A stretch of 17,933 bases of DNA from assembly GCA_036844765.1 (NCBI GenBank), contig DAIUFE010000033.1:1-17933 (forward strand), in the 5' to 3' direction. Numbering within the stretch: position 1 is the first letter of the stretch; each line of letters opens with the position of its first letter. The translations under genes and the position numbers were made by a program. The notes beneath the pieces were generated by a model. The model was given only the letters and a program-made list of their open reading frames with translations, did not search any database and was not told the DNA's origin. The stretch is from Thermocaproicibacter sp036844765. GTDB taxonomy: Bacteria > Bacillota > Clostridia > Oscillospirales > Acutalibacteraceae. This document shows positions 1 through 6,162 of the stretch, in pieces.

Positions 1-237
1 CCGATGGGCGTCAGCGAGTGGGAGCACTTCGCGAACGGGACCATCGCCGTGGCGCAGGCCGTCGCGGACAGCGGGGCCGTCTCCATCATCGGCGGCGGCG
101 ATTCGGCCGCGGCCATCGAGAAGCTGGGCTTTGCCGACAAGATGACCCATATCTCCACGGGCGGCGGGGCCTCCCTCGAGTTCCTCGAAGGGAAAGAACT
201 GCCCGGCATCGCCTGTCTCAACGACAAAGACAAATAA
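1..237 (+). CDS. pgk: Phosphoglycerate kinase, C-terminal fragment (5' end outside window)
   Basis: Only the last 78 codons are present; the frame is open to the left edge and stops with TAA at 235-237. Seen: a GVSEWEHFANGT stretch, then SIIGGGDSAAAIEKLG and HISTGGGASLEFLEGKELPG. These are the glycine-rich nucleotide-binding loops and C-terminal tail typical of phosphoglycerate kinase. The cytosolic enzyme transfers phosphate from 1,3-bisphosphoglycerate to ADP in glycolysis. The ATG at position 4 is an internal methionine, not the start. The gene lies 73 bases upstream of tpiA on the same strand, the usual clostridial order (gap-)pgk-tpiA-gpmI, so co-transcription is likely. The promoter is outside the window. 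Confidence 0.96.
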   Translation, partial: PMGVSEWEHFANGTIAVAQAVADSGAVSIIGGGDSAAAIEKLGFADKMTHISTGGGASLEFLEGKELPGIACLNDKDK

Positions 238-249
238 GACTCTCCCCCG

Positions 250-277
250 GCGGGGGCGGACACGGTGCCGCCCCCGC
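250..277 (+). other. Strong GC hairpin between pgk and tpiA, without U-tract
   Basis: Positions 250-259 (GCGGGGGCGG) and 268-277 (CCGCCCCCGC) form a perfect 10-bp stem with the 8-base loop ACACGGTG. It begins 12 bases after the pgk stop. No run of T follows (TTCCCGTTTGACC), so it does not look like an efficient intrinsic terminator. It may attenuate transcription, mark an RNA processing site or protect the 3' end of the pgk message. Function is inference. Confidence 0.6.
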
Positions 278-310
278 TTCCCGTTTGACCGCTGCGAAAG
301 GAAATGGAAA

Positions 311-1078
311 ATGAACAAGAAGCTCAGAAAAGCCGTGATCGCCGGCAACTGGAAAATGAACAAGACCCCCGCCGAGGCCAAAGAGCTGGCCCGGGCCGTC
401 AAACCGCTGGTGAAGGACGCGGGCTGCGGCGTGGTGCTCTGCGTGCCCTACGTGGACCTGCAGGCCGTGCTGGACGCCGTGAAGGGGAGCGCGATCGGCG
501 TCGGCGCCGAGAACTGCCACTGGGCGGCCTCCGGCGCGTTCACCGGCGAGGTCTCCGCCCCGATGCTCGCCTCGATGGGCGTGCGGTACGTGATCCTGGG
601 CCACAGCGAGCGCCGCGGCTATTTCGGCGAGACGGACGAGACCGTCAACAAGCGCCTGCGCGCCGCGCTCGACGCCGGCCTGAACGCGATCGTCTGCGTG
701 GGCGAGTCGCTCCGCCAGCGCGAGCAGGGCGTGACGGCCGAGCTGGTCGGCCTGCAGACGAAGATCGCGCTCGGCGGCGTCTCGAAAGAGGAGCTGAAGC
801 GGATCATCGTCGCGTACGAGCCGATCTGGGCCATCGGGACGGGCAAGACCGCCACCGCGGCGCAGGCGAACGAGGTCTGCGCGTCCATCCGCGCCACGGC
901 CGCGGGCCTGTACGGGAAAGACGCGGCGGACGGCCTCACCGTCCAGTACGGCGGCTCGATGAACGCCAAGAACGCCGCGGAGCTGCTGGCCCAGCCCGAC
1001 GTGGACGGCGGCCTGATCGGCGGCGCCTCGCTGCGCCCGGCCGATTTCGCGGAGATCGTGAAAGCCGCCGGCGACTGA
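311..1078 (+). CDS. tpiA: Triosephosphate isomerase
   Basis: 255 residues, the normal bacterial length. The enzyme interconverts dihydroxyacetone phosphate and glyceraldehyde 3-phosphate in cytosolic glycolysis and gluconeogenesis. Seen: NWKMN at residues 13-17 with catalytic Lys15; GHSERR with the electrophilic His98; AYEPIWAIGTGKT with catalytic Glu170 and the mobile loop 6 at about 171-180; and the phosphate-binding YGGSM and LIGGASL loops near the C-terminus. The ATG at 311 is chosen because the family N-terminus (MNKKLRKAVIAGNWKMN) begins there and an AAAGGAAA purine-rich site lies just upstream. The ATG at 304 is in another frame. Middle gene of pgk-tpiA-gpmI, 34 bases before gpmI. Confidence 0.98.
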   Translation: MNKKLRKAVIAGNWKMNKTPAEAKELARAVKPLVKDAGCGVVLCVPYVDLQAVLDAVKGSAIGVGAENCHWAASGAFTGEVSAPMLASMGVRYVILGHSERRGYFGETDETVNKRLRAALDAGLNAIVCVGESLRQREQGVTAELVGLQTKIALGGVSKEELKRIIVAYEPIWAIGTGKTATAAQANEVCASIRATAAGLYGKDAADGLTVQYGGSMNAKNAAELLAQPDVDGGLIGGASLRPADFAEIVKAAGD

Positions 1079-1112
1079 CCGGCCCGGCGGGAATGCCGAA
1101 AGGAGAACGGAT

Positions 1113-2624
1113 ATGAAAAAACCGCTGATTTTGATCATCATGGACGGGTTCGGCATCGGGCCGGCCTACGGCAACGCCGTCAAGGCCGCGAAGAAGCCGA
1201 ACCTCGACCGCTTGTTTTCCGAAAACCCGGTCACGCAGATCGGGGCCTCCGGCCTCGCGGTGGGCCTGCCGGAGGGGCAGATGGGCAACTCCGAGGTCGG
1301 GCACACCAACATCGGCGCCGGCCGCATCGTCTACCAGGAGCTGACGCGCATCACCAAATCCGTCGAGGACGGCGATTTCTTCCGGAACCCGGCCCTCACG
1401 GCCGCCGCGGACAGCGCCGCCGCGAACGGGAAGGCCCTGCACCTGCTGGGCCTCCTGTCGGACGGCGGCGTCCACAGCCACAACTCCCACCTCTACGCGC
1501 TGCTGCGCCTCGCGAAAGAGCGCGGCTGCAAAAAGGTGTTTGTCCACGCTTTTCTGGACGGCCGCGACGTTCCGCCGTCCTCCGGCAAAGGCTACGTCGA
1601 GGACTGCCTGAAGGAAATGAAGAAGCTCGGCGTCGGGAAGATCGCGACCGTGATGGGCCGCTACTACGCCATGGACCGCGACAACCGCTGGGACCGCGTG
1701 CAGAAAGCCTACGACGCCATGGTCTGCGGCGAGGGCGCGCAGGCCGCCGGCCCGGCGCAGGCCGTGGAGGATTCCTACCAAAAGGGTGTCACCGACGAGT
1801 TCGTGGTGCCGGCCGTCTGCGACAAGGGCGGCTGCATCCGGCCGGGCGATTCGGTCGTCTTCTTCAACTTCCGCCCCGACCGCGCCCGCGAGATCACCCG
1901 CGCGTTCACCGACCCGGACTTCAAGGGCTTCGAGCGCAAAAAGGGCTTCTTCCCCGTCCGCTACGTCTGCATGACGCAGTACGACGCCGCCATGCCGAAC
2001 GTGGAGGTCGCGTTCGGCCCGGAGAAGCTGAAAAACACCTTTGGGGAATACATCTCGTCCAAAGGCCTCCAGCAGCTCCGTATCGCCGAGACCGAAAAAT
2101 ACGCGCACGTCACTTTCTTCTTCAACGGCGGCGTCGAGACCGTGTACCCCGGCGAGGACCGGGCGCTGATCCACTCCCCGAAGGTCGCGACCTACGACCT
2201 GCAGCCGGAGATGAGCGCCCGCCTGGTCACGGACGAGCTGCTGAGCCGCATCCGCAGCGGGAAATACGACGTGATCATCCTGAATTACGCCAACTGCGAC
2301 ATGGTCGGCCACACCGGCGTGTTCGACGCCGCAAAGGCCGCCGTGGAGACGGTGGACCGGTGCGTCGGCAAGGTGGTCGACACGGTCGTCGCGCAGGGCG
2401 GCGCGGCGCTGATCACCGCCGACCACGGCAACGCCGAGCGCATGCTCGCGGAGGACGGCACGCCGTTCACGGCGCACACCACGAACCCCGTCCCGTTCTG
2501 CGTGGCCGGTTATCCGTGCCGGCTGCGCGAGGGCGGCCGCCTGGCGGACATCGCCCCCACGATGCTCCGGATCCTCGGGCTGCCCCAGCCGCCGGAAATG
2601 ACCGGCAAAAGCCTGATCGAATAA
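1113..2624 (+). CDS. gpmI: 2,3-bisphosphoglycerate-independent phosphoglycerate mutase
   Basis: 503 residues, close to the roughly 510 usual for the family. It converts 3-phosphoglycerate to 2-phosphoglycerate through a phosphoserine intermediate and uses two Mn(II) ions held by the alkaline-phosphatase fold. Seen: LIIMDGFGIG with metal ligand Asp11; MGNSEVGHTNIGAGR with nucleophile Ser60; the FLDGRDVPP substrate-binding loop; AETEKYAHVTFFFNGG; NYANCDMVGHTG and ADHGNAE with the second set of metal-binding Asp and His residues. The site AGGAG at 1101-1105 is 7 bases before the ATG. Last gene of the glycolytic operon in this window; no enolase gene follows, and a strong terminator begins about 14 bases after the stop. 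Confidence 0.98.
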   Translation: MKKPLILIIMDGFGIGPAYGNAVKAAKKPNLDRLFSENPVTQIGASGLAVGLPEGQMGNSEVGHTNIGAGRIVYQELTRITKSVEDGDFFRNPALTAAADSAAANGKALHLLGLLSDGGVHSHNSHLYALLRLAKERGCKKVFVHAFLDGRDVPPSSGKGYVEDCLKEMKKLGVGKIATVMGRYYAMDRDNRWDRVQKAYDAMVCGEGAQAAGPAQAVEDSYQKGVTDEFVVPAVCDKGGCIRPGDSVVFFNFRPDRAREITRAFTDPDFKGFERKKGFFPVRYVCMTQYDAAMPNVEVAFGPEKLKNTFGEYISSKGLQQLRIAETEKYAHVTFFFNGGVETVYPGEDRALIHSPKVATYDLQPEMSARLVTDELLSRIRSGKYDVIILNYANCDMVGHTGVFDAAKAAVETVDRCVGKVVDTVVAQGGAALITADHGNAERMLAEDGTPFTAHTTNPVPFCVAGYPCRLREGGRLADIAPTMLRILGLPQPPEMTGKSLIE

Positions 2625-2638
2625 AAAGTGCAAAAAAC

Positions 2639-2679
2639 GAGGGTTCCGGAGCTCCAAAGCTTCCGGAACCTCTTTTTTT
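2639..2679 (+). terminator. Intrinsic terminator of pgk-tpiA-gpmI
   Basis: GGTTCCGGA (2642-2650) pairs with TCCGGAACC (2662-2670), and an inner GCT/AGC extension follows across a one-base bulge. The loop is short and the stem is followed by TCTTTTTTT (2671-2679). An A-tract on the left side (about 2630-2636) would also give a U-tract on the opposite strand, but no minus-strand gene approaches from the right. Confidence 0.93.
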
Positions 2680-2764
2680 GCAAAAAATCGGGCGCCGGGG
2701 GTCATTTTCCGGCTTGACGGGCCGATAAACAAGTTGAAAAAAGACGAAAAGAGCGGATTCAATC

Positions 2765-3523
2765 ATGATGCTGAAATCGTTCGCGCTGCGGGCAGCCGCG
2801 GCGGTCTGCGCTCTGCTGTTCCTCGCCGGCTGCGAGGGCGCGGCGGCCGCCCAGAAAGCGGCTTCCCAACCCGCGGCGGAATCCGTTCCGCAAAGCGCCG
2901 CCCCGGCGGCCGCCGGAGGGAAGACGCTCCGGGTGCAGAACCTCCAGCAGATGCCCGGGCTCCCCGCCGGATGCGAGATCACGGCCGCGGCCATCGCGCT
3001 GAATTACCTCGGCTACGAGGTCTCGAAGGAGACGCTGGCCCGCTATCTGCCGCGCGGAGAGGGATTCAGCGTCTCGGGGGGAAAGCGGTACGGCCCGGAC
3101 CCGTGGAAAGCCTTCGCCGGCAGCCCGGAGCAGGACCGGTACGGCTGCTACGCGCCCGTCGTGGCGGGCGCGGTGAACGCCTTTCTCGCAAGCGTCGGCG
3201 CGCAGGACAACAACCGGGCGGCGGACTTGACGGGCGCTCCCGTGGAGCGCCTCTACGGTTATATCGACCGGGGCCTGCCGGTCGTCGTGTGGGTGACGAG
3301 CCGGATGGAAGCCCCCGAACCGGGCGACGGGTGGTATCTGAAGGATACGGGCGGCTATTTCCGGTGGATCAAAAAAGAGCACGCGATGGTGCTGATCGGA
3401 TATACGGCCGCGCAGGCCGTGTTCAGCGACCCGAACGACCCGCGCGGGACCGTCGCCTACGACAAGGCGCTGTTCGCGCAGCGGTACGGGGAGCTTTACT
3501 CGCAGGCGGTGACCGTCGAGTAG
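2765..3523 (+). CDS. C39-like cysteine peptidase lipoprotein
   Basis: 252 residues. Seen: a type II (lipoprotein) signal peptide with basic Lys4 and Arg9, a hydrophobic core, and the lipobox FLAGC with lipidated Cys23. An Ala/Gln/Pro-rich linker runs to about residue 52. A papain-like C39_2 domain follows, with LPAGCEITAAAIALNYLGY (catalytic Cys70), EHAMVLIGY (His206) and FSDPND (Asp222). Established knowledge: this domain family contains the C39-type peptidases related to bacteriocin-leader proteases; many stand-alone lipoproteins of this type have no known substrate. The predicted location is the outer face of the membrane. ATG at 2765 and 2768 are both possible; neither has a strong ribosome site and I see no convincing promoter after the 2679 terminator. 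It converges on the HD gene with only 7 bases between the stop codons. Confidence 0.85.
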   Translation: MMLKSFALRAAAAVCALLFLAGCEGAAAAQKAASQPAAESVPQSAAPAAAGGKTLRVQNLQQMPGLPAGCEITAAAIALNYLGYEVSKETLARYLPRGEGFSVSGGKRYGPDPWKAFAGSPEQDRYGCYAPVVAGAVNAFLASVGAQDNNRAADLTGAPVERLYGYIDRGLPVVVWVTSRMEAPEPGDGWYLKDTGGYFRWIKKEHAMVLIGYTAAQAVFSDPNDPRGTVAYDKALFAQRYGELYSQAVTVE

Positions 3524-3530
3524 GCGGGGG

Positions 3531-4205
3531 CTACAGCAGCCGGGTCTCGTTGATGACCAGCTCGAACTGCAGGCCGAGAAACCGCGCCGCCTCGCGGCAC
3601 AGGACCATGCGGGTCATGAAGATTTCAAAATAGTCCATCACGGGGCAGATGGCGGTGTCGATGGTGATGTCCAGCGTGGCGGTTCGGCGCTCCGGGTCGA
3701 TTTTGGTGGAGGCGCGCTCCACCGCGTAATTGACGCGGTCATGGATGTCGTCGCCGACCGTCTCGCGGTTGCGGACTCGCGCGCGGCGCACGTCCCCTTT
3801 GTCGGAGAGGATCAGCGCGGCGGCGATGGGGCTGACGGCGTGGGCGGTGCCTTCGTCGTGGTTGCCGATGGCCGCGGCGACCAGGGCGGCCTCCCGCGGC
3901 GGCATGCCCATCCGGGCGAGGATGCGCAGCGCCATCAGCGCGCCGCTCTGGGCGTGGCCGGCGCGGTTGACGACGTTGCCGATGTCGTGCATATAGCCCG
4001 CGATGCGGGCCAGCTCGCAGAGACGGGCGTCGTAGCCGAGGCTCTCGAGGATATTGCCCGCATAGTTGGCCGACCGCTTCGCGTGCGGGAAACCGTGCTC
4101 GGTATAGCCGATCGCGTCGAGGTTGCGGTCGCCGTTCTCAATATACGCCCGGATCTCCTCGTCTTTCAGAATCTCCTCGAACGTCACGTTGCGGTACTGC
4201 TGCAT
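3531..4205 (-). CDS. HD-domain phosphohydrolase
   Basis: 224 residues, cytosolic. Seen: an HD superfamily metal site with HGFPHAKR (His41), YMHDIGN (His73-Asp74), GHAQSG (His84), GNHDEG (His116-Asp117) and LILSDKGDVRR (Asp135). The C-terminal part (DIHDRVNYAVERA, VMDYFEIF, LGLQFELVIN) matches what I recall of a conserved clostridial HD family. HD proteins hydrolyse phosphate esters, often nucleotides or second messengers; the substrate here is unknown. It starts with ATG at 4205, 9 bases after the pepV stop, with GGAAG immediately upstream, so it is probably translated from the pepV message. No terminator is visible in the 7 bases before the convergent lipoprotein gene, so its transcript probably runs antisense into that gene. 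Confidence 0.88.
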   Translation of the reverse strand: MQQYRNVTFEEILKDEEIRAYIENGDRNLDAIGYTEHGFPHAKRSANYAGNILESLGYDARLCELARIAGYMHDIGNVVNRAGHAQSGALMALRILARMGMPPREAALVAAAIGNHDEGTAHAVSPIAAALILSDKGDVRRARVRNRETVGDDIHDRVNYAVERASTKIDPERRTATLDITIDTAICPVMDYFEIFMTRMVLCREAARFLGLQFELVINETRLL

Positions 4206-4214
4206 CTTCCGGCC

Positions 4215-5594
4215 TCAGCTTTCCGCCGTCGCCATGCGGTACACGGCTTCCAGACAAATCTGCGCGTGAATCAGGAAGCGCCCGGGGTCGATGTTCTCGT
4301 TGGCGTTGTGCAGCCTGCGGTCCGGCTCTCCGGGGAAAAACGGCCCGAACGCGACGGCCCGCCCCGGGATGGCGCGGGCGTAGGTGCCGCCGCCGGTCGA
4401 ATACAGCTCCGCGTCCTCGCCCGTCACGGCGCGGTAGGATTCCCGGAGCAGGCGGATCAGGGCGCTGTCCTCCGGCAGATAAAGCGGCGCCGTATCCTGC
4501 AGCAGCTCGGCCTCCAGGCCCGCCTGCGCGGCGCGGCCGCGGATCGTTCCGAAAATTTCGCTTCCGCTCGCCGTGACGGGATAGCGGATGTCGAGCCCCG
4601 CGAGCGCGCCCGCCCCGTCCGCCTTTACGATCCCGAGATTCAGCGTGAGCGGGCCGGAGGGCGCGTCGCTCCGGCGGACGCCCAGCGACGCGCCGTCGGT
4701 CTCCGCGCCGACCGAGCGGGCAAGGAACGCGAAGAAGGCGCCCAGCTCCTCCGGCGGGAACACGCCGGCCAGCAGGCGCAGCAGCAGGGCCGCCGCGTTG
4801 ACGCCCTTCTGCGGCTGCATCGCGTGGGAAGCCTTTCCTTTCGCGGAAAGCACGGCGCTCTCCGGCGTGCGCTCGAACCGGAACGCGGCGCCGGCCTTTT
4901 TCGCCGCGCTTTCGAGCGCCGAGGCGCGGATTTCCGGGCAGCGGAGCACGGCGCGGGCGGAAGCCGGCACGGCGTTGAGCACGCTTCCGGCGGAAAATTC
5001 CCGCACGGCCCCCTCCGCCTTTCCGCGCAGATTCAGCCTCAGGATGCCCTTCTCGCGGTTGCAGACGCCGTATTCGCTGTCCGGCGTGAAGGCCATGACC
5101 GGGAGGGGCTCCCGCCGGAAATACTGTTCGAGGTCGTCGCTGGCGATCTCCTCCCCCGCGCCGAAGATCGCGCGGACCCTGCGCTTCGCGGGAACGCCCG
5201 CGTCCTTCAGGGCCTTCAGGCAGTACAGCGCGACGACGGCCGCGCCCTTGTCGTCCGCCGCCCCGCGTCCGTAAAGCAGGCCGTTCCTCCGCGTGAGGGC
5301 GAACGGCTCCGTCGCCCAGCCGTCCCCGGCGGGGACCACGTCCACATGCGTGACAACGGCGGCCCCCTCGCCGCCCGGACCGTATTCCGCGTGCCCGGCG
5401 TAGTTGCCGACGTTCTTTGTTTCAAGACCCATGTCCCCGGCGATGTTCAGAATCGTCTCCAGCGCGCGGGCCGACTGCGCGCCGAACGGCCTGCCCGGCT
5501 CGGCCGGGCCGCAGACCGACGGCACGGCGACCAGCCGGGCAAGGTCGGCCTCCATCGCGTCTTTGTATTCCAGAATTTTTTCTCCGAATTTCAT
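4215..5594 (-). CDS. pepV: M20-family dipeptidase, PepV/Sapep type
   Basis: 459 residues, near the 466-470 of PepV. This cytosolic two-zinc metallopeptidase cleaves dipeptides, including beta-Ala- and D-amino-acid-containing ones in characterised relatives. Seen: VVTHVDVVPAGDGW (zinc His83), YGRGAADDKG (bridging Asp114), GAGEEI (general base and ligand, Glu148-Glu149), FTPDSEY (Asp172), the lid/dimerisation insert from about 190 to 330, and RRLHNANENID with the last zinc His near the C-terminus. The ATG at 5594 has GGAGGG (5605-5610) 10 bases upstream. First gene of a two-gene unit with the HD phosphohydrolase. A candidate extended -10 promoter and an inverted repeat lie in its leader. Confidence 0.93.
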   Translation of the reverse strand: MKFGEKILEYKDAMEADLARLVAVPSVCGPAEPGRPFGAQSARALETILNIAGDMGLETKNVGNYAGHAEYGPGGEGAAVVTHVDVVPAGDGWATEPFALTRRNGLLYGRGAADDKGAAVVALYCLKALKDAGVPAKRRVRAIFGAGEEIASDDLEQYFRREPLPVMAFTPDSEYGVCNREKGILRLNLRGKAEGAVREFSAGSVLNAVPASARAVLRCPEIRASALESAAKKAGAAFRFERTPESAVLSAKGKASHAMQPQKGVNAAALLLRLLAGVFPPEELGAFFAFLARSVGAETDGASLGVRRSDAPSGPLTLNLGIVKADGAGALAGLDIRYPVTASGSEIFGTIRGRAAQAGLEAELLQDTAPLYLPEDSALIRLLRESYRAVTGEDAELYSTGGGTYARAIPGRAVAFGPFFPGEPDRRLHNANENIDPGRFLIHAQICLEAVYRMATAES

Positions 5595-5611
5595 CGGGAA
5601 CGCACCCTCCT

Positions 5612-5627
5612 TCGGTTCCTGAACCGA
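5612..5627. promoter_or_regulatory. Inverted repeat in the pepV leader, candidate operator
   Basis: TCGGTTC (5612-5618) and GAACCGA (5621-5627) are perfect 7-bp arms separated by CT. The repeat sits between the predicted -10 element and the ribosome site, at about +2 to +17 of the predicted transcript. The 2-base spacer suits a DNA-binding dimer better than an RNA hairpin. Regulator unknown. Confidence 0.45.
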
Positions 5628-5635
5628 TTCGTTTT

Positions 5636-5644
5636 ATGATACCA
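5636..5644 (-). promoter_or_regulatory. Candidate extended -10 promoter for pepV-HD unit
   Basis: On the minus strand the sequence reads TGGTATCAT, an extended -10 (TGn plus TATCAT, 5 of 6 to TATAAT). No recognisable -35 box is present at 17 bases upstream. The predicted start near 5629 gives a leader of about 35 bases before the pepV ATG. Confidence 0.45.
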
Positions 5645-5717
5645 CGGAAAACGGCGCCGCCGCCCCGGCGGAAAAAAGCGCGGGGCCCGGCTGGCAAGGA
5701 TTTCCCCTCCCTCCCGC

Positions 5718-5747
5718 GGAATAAAAGCCCCCGCCGCGCGAATACTG
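5718..5747 (+). promoter_or_regulatory. Possible sporulation-type (sigma-G/F-like) promoter
   Basis: GGAATA (5718-5723) and AATACTG (5741-5747) are 17 bases apart, resembling the sigma-G pattern TGAATA-17/18-CATACTA. The predicted start falls about 10 bases before the ribosome site of the following gene. The match is short and unsupported by other evidence, and no sigma-A-like promoter is obvious here. Confidence 0.22.
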
Positions 5748-5762
5748 AAACTATCCGCTCAC

Positions 5763-5770
5763 GGGGGTGA
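5763..5770 (+). promoter_or_regulatory. Ribosome site that selects the TTG start at 5776
   Basis: GGGGGTGA resembles the GGAGGTGA consensus and lies 5 bases before TTG at 5776. The upstream in-frame GTG at 5767 lies inside this site and so is unlikely to be the real start. Confidence 0.6.
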
Positions 5771-5775
5771 AACGA

Positions 5776-6162
5776 TTGAAAAAAAAGCTGGCGCTCTTTC
5801 TGACGGGCGGGACGATCTACCCCGCCCTCGAGATCCTCTGCCGGGGAAAAACCGATTTTTCGATGGCCGTCGCCGGGGGCACCTGCCTGTGCCTGATCGA
5901 CGGCGTCTGCAACGGGAAGCTGAGGGCCATGCCGCTCTCCGTCAAATGCTTCGCCGGCTCCGCGATCATCACGGCGGTGGAATTCGGCACGGGGCTGCTG
6001 GTGAATCTGGTCCTCAAGCTCGACGTGTGGGACTATTCCGGGATGCCGTTCAACATTCTGGGGCAGATCTGCGTGCCGTTCTCGATCCTGTGGTACGTGC
6101 TGACGGCCCCGGCGCTTTCGCTGTGCTCGCTCTGCGAGAGGGCGGTCACGCGCCGCCGGTGA
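5776..6162 (+). CDS. Small integral membrane protein, ABC_trans_CmpB-like
   Basis: 128 residues from the TTG start preferred here (131 if GTG at 5767 is used). Seen: a lysine-rich N-terminus (MKKKLALFL), about four hydrophobic helices, and the stretch VWDYSGMPFNILGQICVPFSILW. That stretch resembles the 'WDYS..PFN..G.IC..FS..W' signature I associate with the putative ABC-transporter type IV family (ABC_trans_CmpB). Despite the family name no ATPase gene is nearby, and transport is unproven. Inner-membrane location is inferred from the hydrophobicity. Its last 17 bases overlap the 3' end of the convergent helicase gene, so the two transcripts are mutually antisense there. It is divergent from pepV. 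Confidence 0.75.
   Translation: MKKKLALFLTGGTIYPALEILCRGKTDFSMAVAGGTCLCLIDGVCNGKLRAMPLSVKCFAGSAIITAVEFGTGLLVNLVLKLDVWDYSGMPFNILGQICVPFSILWYVLTAPALSLCSLCERAVTRRR

Noticed and set aside
2714..2742. TTGACG as a -35 box for the lipoprotein gene
   Set aside because: At 16-18 bases downstream there is only an A-run and no -10-like sequence.
936..2762. 608-codon minus-strand open frame opposite gpmI
   Set aside because: It lies antisense to an unmistakable gpmI, is rich in Arg/Ala/Val/His low-complexity residues, and shows no domain. It is a G+C-driven shadow.
3741..5639. 632-codon plus-strand open frame opposite the HD and pepV genes
   Set aside because: It spans two real genes and their junction in antisense, with Arg/Ala-rich composition and no motif.
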